This document shows positions 57,290 through 64,000 of a stretch of DNA of 64,000 nt, one piece after another (the first letter of the stretch is position 1; every line of letters starts with the position of its first letter). Below the pieces are notes generated by a model. The model was not told where the DNA came from. It did not search any database and saw only the letters and a list, made by a program, of their open reading frames with translations. A program made the position numbers and the translations under genes. Origin of the DNA: Rugalucina vietnamica (Eukaryota; Mollusca; Bivalvia; Lucinida; Lucinidae); NCBI GenBank assembly GCA_964017185.1, contig OZ024870.1, positions 27,489,621 through 27,553,620 of the forward strand. Direction: 5' to 3'.

Positions 57290-58110
57290 TTCTTCTTCTT
57301 ATTCTTTTTCGTCTGGCTGTGATCGCTATGTAGAAACTGATGATGAATTTTACAACAGAACTTTTCTACACCACATATTACCAACGTTATGGAAAATGTT
57401 GCCGATTTTTTACAGGTTCCTCTGGCTGTGAGCGCTATAGGAGACGATTACTTATGCCGCAAACAAGACTTTTCTATCCCACCCATTACCTAACTTAAGG
57501 ACAAAAGTTCCCTGCCAGCAGTAAAAGTGTACATAGACTGGGCAATAGGTGGGATATGAAACGTCTGTTAGTGATGACATTCATCGTCATTTCAGTCACT
57601 TTCTTATAGCACTCATAGCCAGACTTAAACAAAACCAAGAGACCAAATTGTCGTGTACCTAACCTTAGTGATTTGCTCATCAGTGTAAGCTTCAAGATCA
57701 GATGATGACACAATTGACAGTATTTTAAAGAGGAGAACTAAAATGAAAGCTATGGGCCTTGTGGTTTAGAAAACTTTTTTTTTTTTTGCAATCTGATGCA
57801 AACATTGATCGCAGTTGGCATGGTCTTAGAGACAGTCATATTTGAAAGTGTAAACGGATGAACGCACAAACGGATGCACTGACGCTGCCTCGAGTACCTG
57901 ATCCTATAAGCTCACCTTGTGAGCCTTCGGCATACAAGGCATAGGTGAGCTTATATATCGGCCACAAAAATCCCCTTTTAATGCTAGTGACAGGGAACTT
58001 TTGTCCAGAACTTGGGTCACAGGTGGCATAGAAAAGTAAAGTTTGCGACATTCATCATTGTTTTCTATTGTGCTCATAGCTATACTAAAACAAACAGATG
58101 TTGTTGACAA
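57290..58110. repeat. Inverted ~110-bp units with TGAGCGCTATAG motif
   Basis: GGCTGTGATCGCTATGTAG (about 57312) and GGCTGTGAGCGCTATAGGAG (about 57424) are direct copies. CTTATAGCACTCATAGCCAG (57604) and TGTGCTCATAGCTATAC (about 58070) are inverted ones. AAGTTCCCTGCCAGCAG (57506) pairs with AGTGACAGGGAACTTTTGTC (57986). A fragment of a family C head (CTATAAGCTCACCTTGTGAG) is embedded at about 57903-57955. Confidence 0.65.
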
Positions 58111-58534
58111 AAATTTTCCTCTTTTAAATGCTGCTTACTTGACTGAGCTTTAAGTCAAATTCAACAAATGTGTAGTTTGACAGAACAACACTTTACAGAT
58201 CCGTACTGTGACATCCAGTAAGAAATTATTGTACTTTTTTCTGCCGCCTTCATTAGTGAATTAGTTATATAAAGTAAGCCTGCATCATTTGATATTTACT
58301 TGTATCAGACTTCAATGGAAAACAGAGTCTTACAACAAGAATGTTTACCAGGCATTTACTAAAGGGAATTTTCAATATGGTCACACATAAATACAGTCAT
58401 ATAGTACAAAATATTTGTCTGTGACAGTATGTGTTTACCCATCATTTTCAGTGCATGAAGTTAAATTTTGACACTGATTGGTTCAACAATAACAAGTGGG
58501 TCTAAAGTTACAATCCAAGTGAGAACTACCTATT

Positions 58535-61500
58535 TTTAAATGTAATGCAAAGAGTTTCACGGGAAGTGCTGAACTGTATGAAAAAGGTGAAGGTTATATC
58601 GGGAGTGGGCGGCCGCAGAAAAGCCAAGAACTGGTCATCTGTATATGGAAAATAAATTAGCTTAGAAACATTTACGTCCAAATCAACGTAGAGAGGAGCA
58701 TATAAGGAAAAATTCTCTGTATGATGTGCTGATGGAACAGCCATCTTCTGAAATGTTTTACAAACTTATCAGTAGAAGTAAATCTCATGAGGAATCTAGT
58801 ACCTCATGTATTCAGGTGAACGACCAGAAGCATTTTGATCCTAACCAGCGAAGAACATGTTTTGCCAATTATTTTGAGGACTTGGCAATGCCAAAAGATA
58901 AGAACTATGATTGTGTATTCTTGGAATTGTGTTTAATGTCAGATGTTGGGAGATAGAAAATGACTTTCTCACTCAAACAGAGGACAGTATATCATTTACG
59001 AATAGGAATGTTGAGGACGCTATTGATAAATTGAACTCTGGTAAAGCACCTGATGAGTATGGGCTCTCTGCAGAGCATCTAAAAGCCGCAAAACATGTGA
59101 TAGTTCCTGTGATCACGGAGACATTTAATCAAATAATTAAACTAAAGACAGTTCCAAGCAGCTTTAAAACTGGTATAATAACTCTTGTTCTGAAAAAGGG
59201 AAAAGATGCAAAAGCAATGGAAAACTACAGAGGTATCACAGTGTCAGGAGCATTGGGCAAACTATTTGAATATACTTTACTTAGTAAACTGAACTTTACT
59301 CAATCATCTCAACAGTTTGGATTTACAACAGGCCTGTCGCCCATTATGACAGGTCTTCTTGTCAGTGAAGCAAAATCTGAAATTCAGTGTCAGGGTCGGG
59401 AAGGATTATTTCTTGCGACGTTAGACAGCCAAAAGGCTTTCGACGTCGTTCATCATGTGATACTACTCGAGAAACTGGCCCAAAAAGGAGTTCATAAAGA
59501 CATATGGTTAATTGTGAAAAATCTGTATGAAGGACTAACTTCAAAAGTAAAATGGATCGGGCACTGCAGTGAAAGCTTTCCGGTGAAGCAAGGGGTCAGA
59601 CAAGGGGGAATATTGTCGACCCATTTATATAAAGTGTTCATCGACGAGCATCTACAAATTCTTCAGAACAAACGCCTGGGGCTTCGAATAGGAACAGTGT
59701 ACGCGGGTAGTCCCGCATGTTGTGATGATGTCGCATACCTGACCAAGTGCAAAGATGTTTAACGAAGCAAATGGATATTCCAGTAAACATAGATACGAAA
59801 TACACCCAACCAAAACAAACGTTGTAATAGCAGCAAATGAACATAAAGTGAAAGATAGTTTAAATTGGAGATTATGGGAAAATTCGATAGAAACTACAGA
59901 CAGTGCTGTGCATCTTGGTATATGTCGATCTGGTAAAAAAGAGTCCAATATCAACACTACAGAACGAATTTCGGTCGCCAGGCGAACTTCATATTCATTA
60001 ATGAACACGGGGTAACACGGTGCTAATGGTTTAAGTCCAAGAGTGTCATATCAGATCTATCGGACTTATGTATTGCCACGTTTGTTATTTGGAATTGAAA
60101 TTATACCACTTACACAAACTCAGCTGGAGCAGTTCTCCAGATATCATCTACGAACTCTGAGAAATCTCCAATCCCTACCTCAAAGAACAGCTATATCAGC
60201 GGTTTATATGCTATTGGGAGCTTGCTCATTTTGGTGATCAGCTGTTGCCTTTGGATCCGCCGTTTCATTTTGGTTTTGCATTGGTCTTAAGGGCTTTTGA
60301 CTCTGTGCCGACTTGTGGTTGGTCACTTCATATATTTACTGGTACATGTATTTACAGATATTTACAATAAGAAGCATTTGTGCGCTTTTTTGTTGGAAAG
60401 TCCTAAAGAAATAGAAAAATGTCTTCTGCAGCATTTGGCTGTCAAACTTCACTTTTTCAACGGAGATGCAAAATCCCAGGAAGACCGACAACAATAAGCT
60501 AAAACATGTAAACAAAGAGGATCTAATCACTGGAAAAATATGGGCATTATTTCCATTTAATAACTAAAGAAATGTTCCTTTGGAAGCACTGTTAACATTT
60601 GCTTTGGAGTTGCTTATATCTAATACTGTGACAGACATATTGAGCCATTATCTTAATAATTCTACCCAAAAGATATCTACAAAATAATCATATATTACTA
60701 AACAAGTATAATTATTAAATAGAAAAAATAGAGAAAATTGCAGAATTTGCATTGATAAGGAATCAATAATGATATGGCTTACTGTTTCATTGGTAAAACA
60801 AGAACAGCTGATGGTTTGTTTACATTTTTGGTACAGCTGAACCCTGACCTGCTGTGTGTGAATCAATTACCTGTGTGTACTGCTGGAACTGCGAATAGGC
60901 TTATTCACAAAAGACAATTGAGCCATAGTGTAATAACTAGTGACAATAAATGTTTACAAGAATTGGTAGAAAGACACTTGGCCTGTAGTTTCAACATTCA
61001 ACGGAGCTTCTACTATATGGTTAACCAAGTGCTCATTAAGTATGAACTTCCCAACCTTAATACAATTGTGACTTCAAATTATTCTAAAACTCAGTGGAAA
61101 GGACTGTATACCAAGGCAATCAATTCGTATTGGACCTGCCAGTTTGTGAGGGATATCAAGTCGAGAAAGTCATTGTGTTATCTACCAACTAATAAGTTGA
61201 GGAGTGGTACAGTCCATTCGTCCTGGAAAGGGATAGAAGAGGTCAGACAAGTTAAAAGATGTATCATTAAAGCCAGAGTTCTCACAGGAACATACACCCT
61301 GCAGGCTCAGCGTAATGTCTTCAGTGGTACTATGGACCCTACCTGTCCATATTGTCAACTGGAACCAGAGGACCTACGACATATGTTATGCCGCTGTCCG
61401 GCATATCACGGGGATAGGGTATCAACTGTGGGACGGCTTAAACAGATCATTGTGCAAGAAGCTGGCTTGAACACTTGGAATCTTCACTTTACTGCCTGAG

Positions 61501-61720
61501 ATGCTGTGTTGAGAGTCCTTGTATGTCCAGACTTTATAGATATTGAAATCCCAGAACTAGTTCCAGTTATTTCGAAAATAGAAAATCTTTCCACAGACTT
61601 CATATATAACATACATGTAAAAAGACTAAGGTTAAAACAGAAAAGGGAATAGTGGCTGCCTTCTCCAAGTTTGGTGGTGGTAGATTTAGAGAGCAACATA
61701 ATCTACTGTGAGTGATCGCA
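58535..61720 (+). pseudogene. Dead non-LTR retrotransposon with C-terminal CCHC finger
   Basis: A sense-orientation LINE broken into several frames. The pre-RT part lies in 58680-58920. The main RT frame 58911-59762 (283 codons) has NVEDAIDKLNSGKAPDEYGL, ENYRGITVSGALGKLFEYTL, GFTTGLSP, DSQKAFDVVHH and GVRQGGILSTHLYK. The catalytic box reads CCDD instead of FADD or AADD. Thumb and connection fragments follow at 59755-60015 and 60043-60237, then a decayed stretch to about 60770. The C-terminal frame 60774-61499 ends with the zinc finger CPYCQLEPEDLRHMLCRCP. No endonuclease is seen. The CCHC tail suggests an I/Vingi-like LINE, which I cannot confirm. Confidence 0.88.
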
Positions 61721-62882
61721 GGTGCTCCAATTGGGTGGAGGAGAATACAGACTGAAAGAAAGAATGGTCAATTTTGTCATTGCCAATCAAAAATTGACAG
61801 GCTCCGCCCTGCACAGAGTATACTTAAGTCCCTAAATACTTAATGGTTTTTCGCAGAAAATTTTTGTATGGGGGACGAAAGAAAAAATATCTTGATCTTA
61901 GTTTGTCCTAATAGGACCTGCAAACATTTTTGAAAATCGGTGAACAAATAAAGTTTTTATGGCCAAAATGAATTTTGCATAAGGATTTTGCATTGGCAAG
62001 GGAGATAATCGACGATCGTGAAAATGCATATTTTTCGAGAATTTTTACCTGATCATGATGATTTTGTCTCAGGTATGTCATTTGCGTCAATTAATAATAA
62101 TTTTGAGCAATCATGATTAAAAAGTTAGAATTTAAAATTTTTGCGGGAAAATATTTACCTCCCGCCATGAGATTTTTGTACAGGAATCCCTATTCAAAAA
62201 TGTTTTTGACCAGAACATTTTTATTTGTCATATTTGCTGCACTTTTTGCGACAAATTAGATGCTTAATTGTGCCAAGAAAATATTCTTCTACATTTGAAC
62301 AGTTGTAAAATATATGCGAAAAACCATTATCACGCACTACGAAACAGACTTTAGTAGATTTTAGCTGTCTCAAAATGCCAATCATTCTGTATTTGGCCAA
62401 TAAAAAGGTGCATCTTCATGTGTATTACCATATAATGAAGTGATAAGCTGGGTGTCAACTGTTAATGACAAAAATAAACTTCTAGACATGTTACAATGTA
62501 ATTTCTGATCAGTTAGTTTACAGGAGTAATTGTAGTCTGCTGCTTTGATAAAAATCTCAATTTTAATTTTGCTGAGCATTTTATGCCAAAACAAAATGCT
62601 GATTAAATATTTTTGTAAAGATAGTGCATATACAAAATTATATTTTTTTCACAGGTTAATTTGCATATTGTTTCATGTAAAAAATGGCTGCCTGAACAGC
62701 ACAGTTATGGGTGTGAAAAATAATCATTGATGGTGTTGAGGCCTCAACAAGGAAGTCTCGGGCTCGTTCCAGATTATTCGAGTCTCATTTATGCAAAGGG
62801 CTTATATGATCTTCCTTGTCATTAATTCTCTCTTTCCATGAGCAAAGATTTTCTGATACTCATTAGCGATTCTTTGATTCAG
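61721..62882. other. Unassigned intronic DNA
   Basis: AT-rich; no feature is supported. Some of 61720-61820 may be LINE 3' tail. Confidence 0.4.
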
Positions 62883-62986
62883 CGAACACCACAGGTGAAG
62901 AATCAATCTACACTGTATACGAGGGTCATGAGATCATGTTCCACGTCTCAACATTACTGCCATTCTCAGAAGAAAATAAACAACAG
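62883..62986 (+). CDS. GARNL3: GARNL3 exon h (last in window)
   Basis: Acceptor TTCTTTGATTCAG and donor GTGAGT. Two bases complete a Thr codon, then 34 codons begin [17 protein letters not shown], continue [17 protein letters not shown], and end in phase 0. The Y....[12 protein letters not shown](F/Y) motif is the strongest signature of the Rap-GAP domain. The next family block (an RKRHIGND-type helix carrying the catalytic asparagine) is not found before 64000, so the domain is incomplete here only because the window ends. Confidence 0.97.
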
Positions 62987-62999
62987 GTGAGTGGCATTG

Positions 63000-63235
63000 G
63001 AGCCGTCTCGTGGGAAAACTAACAATGTGGTTTTCGAACAGGTCTGACACAAACCGGCCTGTACAGCTACAGAAGCAGGCTAGAAGCTTGAAATTTTGGA
63101 CTTAATAAGAGGAGGAATTGTACTATCCGAGTAGCGAAAACAAAGGCGCTGATCAGCTTCGCAGTTACTGCGAAGCTGATCTGCGCCTTTGTTTTCGCCT
63201 AGGCAGATTGTTTGTTTTCCCACGTGGCGGCTCAA
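63000..63235. mobile_element. Family B MITE, full length, 13 bp after exon h
   Basis: GAGCCGTCTCGTGGGAAAAC and TTTTCCCACGTGGCGGCTC ends; core CAGCTTCGCAGTTACTGCGA. It is inverted relative to the 38119 copy and begins just after GTGAGTGGCATTG, so the intron's 5' end is almost entirely transposon. Confidence 0.92.
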
Positions 63236-63624
63236 ATTGTTTCCTGCTTATGCGCTTATGTAGAGCTACCAAAAGATATTTGATTCCTTTAAAGTATTAT
63301 CAATGTTATTACCAATTGTATGGATACATTGCTCTTTTTTGTTGGCATTTAATTAAGGTCTTTCTACGCAAAAAGCATGTATAGATAACCTATCTACAAC
63401 ATATTTTAGTGTTATTTGATACCTTAAAACTAATACTAAAGGAAATGGTCTTTAGAAGAATTGTTTTATAAGCCCAGTAATTGCAACAACACGGCCACCA
63501 ATCCAGCTTTTTCATAGCAAAATACAATGATGATAAATTCATTTGCGGCACGTCCTACAATGCAGATGCGGAATGCGAAACGTGTAAATATCTCCGTCCT
63601 CTTTTGTATTTTTACGTCCATTTT
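63236..63624. other. Unassigned intronic DNA
   Basis: No feature seen. Confidence 0.4.
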
Positions 63625-64000
63625 AGCTCACCTGAGCCGAAGGCTCACAGGTGAGCTTATAGTATACCCATGCTCCGGCGTCCGTCGTCGTCCGTCCGTC
63701 GTCCGTCCGTCGTCCACAATTTTAAAGATCATTTCCTCTGAAACCCCTAGGCCAATCAAAATCAAACTTTATGTGGAGCATCCTTAGGAAGAGTGAATGA
63801 AAGTTGTATAAATGGTCAAGGTCACATGACCAAGATGGCTGCCATGGCTATAAATAGCAAACACCTTTAAAAATCTTCTTCAGAACCAGAAGGCCTATGA
63901 TTTTGAAACTTGGCATGAAGCATCAGGGAATGGAGCTCAACAAAGTTTGCATAAATCATGACCCTGGGATGACCTTGACCTATTTTACAGCAAGGTCAAC
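63625..64000 (+). mobile_element. Family C repeat, left part, cut by window end
   Basis: AGCTCACCTGAGCCGAAGGC head, GTCCGTCGTCGTCCGTCC run, then CATGACCAAGATGGCTGCCA and GGATGACCTTGACCTATTTT. It continues past the last base. Confidence 0.9.

Overview
The window is an AT-rich stretch of animal nuclear DNA. It has long introns, GT-AG splice sites, abundant short inverted-repeat transposons (MITEs), two dead LINEs, tRNA-derived SINEs and microsatellites. The repeats that open with AGCTCACCTGAG, carry GTCCGTCC runs and contain the AAGATGGCCGCC block resemble repeats I associate with bivalve molluscs. A bivalve or other lophotrochozoan is therefore the best guess, made without any database search.

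One host gene can be supported. Eight plus-strand exons between 13466 and 62986, with consensus splice sites and fully compatible phases, encode 263 consecutive codons. They match the N-terminal third of GARNL3 (GTPase-activating Rap/Ran-GAP domain-like protein 3). The 5' exons were not found. The rest of the Rap-GAP domain (including the catalytic asparagine helix) and the CNH domain should lie to the right of position 64000.

Layout. 1-13 kb: MITEs, a 3.3 kb TIR element (1715-4989) with a GGATATCC satellite core, and a 3.9 kb foldback-like element (6223-10124) with an inverted array of ~190-bp units. 13.5-25.3 kb (intron after the first visible exon): a foldback, a 2.7 kb inverted-terminus element holding a TA-flanked MITE, and an inverted, uninterrupted copy of the repeat that hosts the 3.3 kb element. 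25.3-38.8 kb: a broken LINE, palindromic arrays, a SINE and a 4.1 kb element with ~460-bp inverted arms. 38.8-53.4 kb: exons 3 and 4, the GTCCGTCC repeat family (including a nested copy and a ~465-bp tandem array), a SINE and a CGTA-rich TIR element. 53.4-64 kb: exons 5-8, crowded by MITEs, an 825-bp foldback, three (AT)n tracts enclosing a perfect 92-bp inverted repeat, and a second dead LINE.

The most unusual theme is repeated: several large elements have long terminal inverted repeats but a core made of palindromic or inverted satellite DNA instead of a recognisable transposase gene. For the 1715-4989 element the window itself contains a related empty site, which defines both ends and a TAA target duplication.
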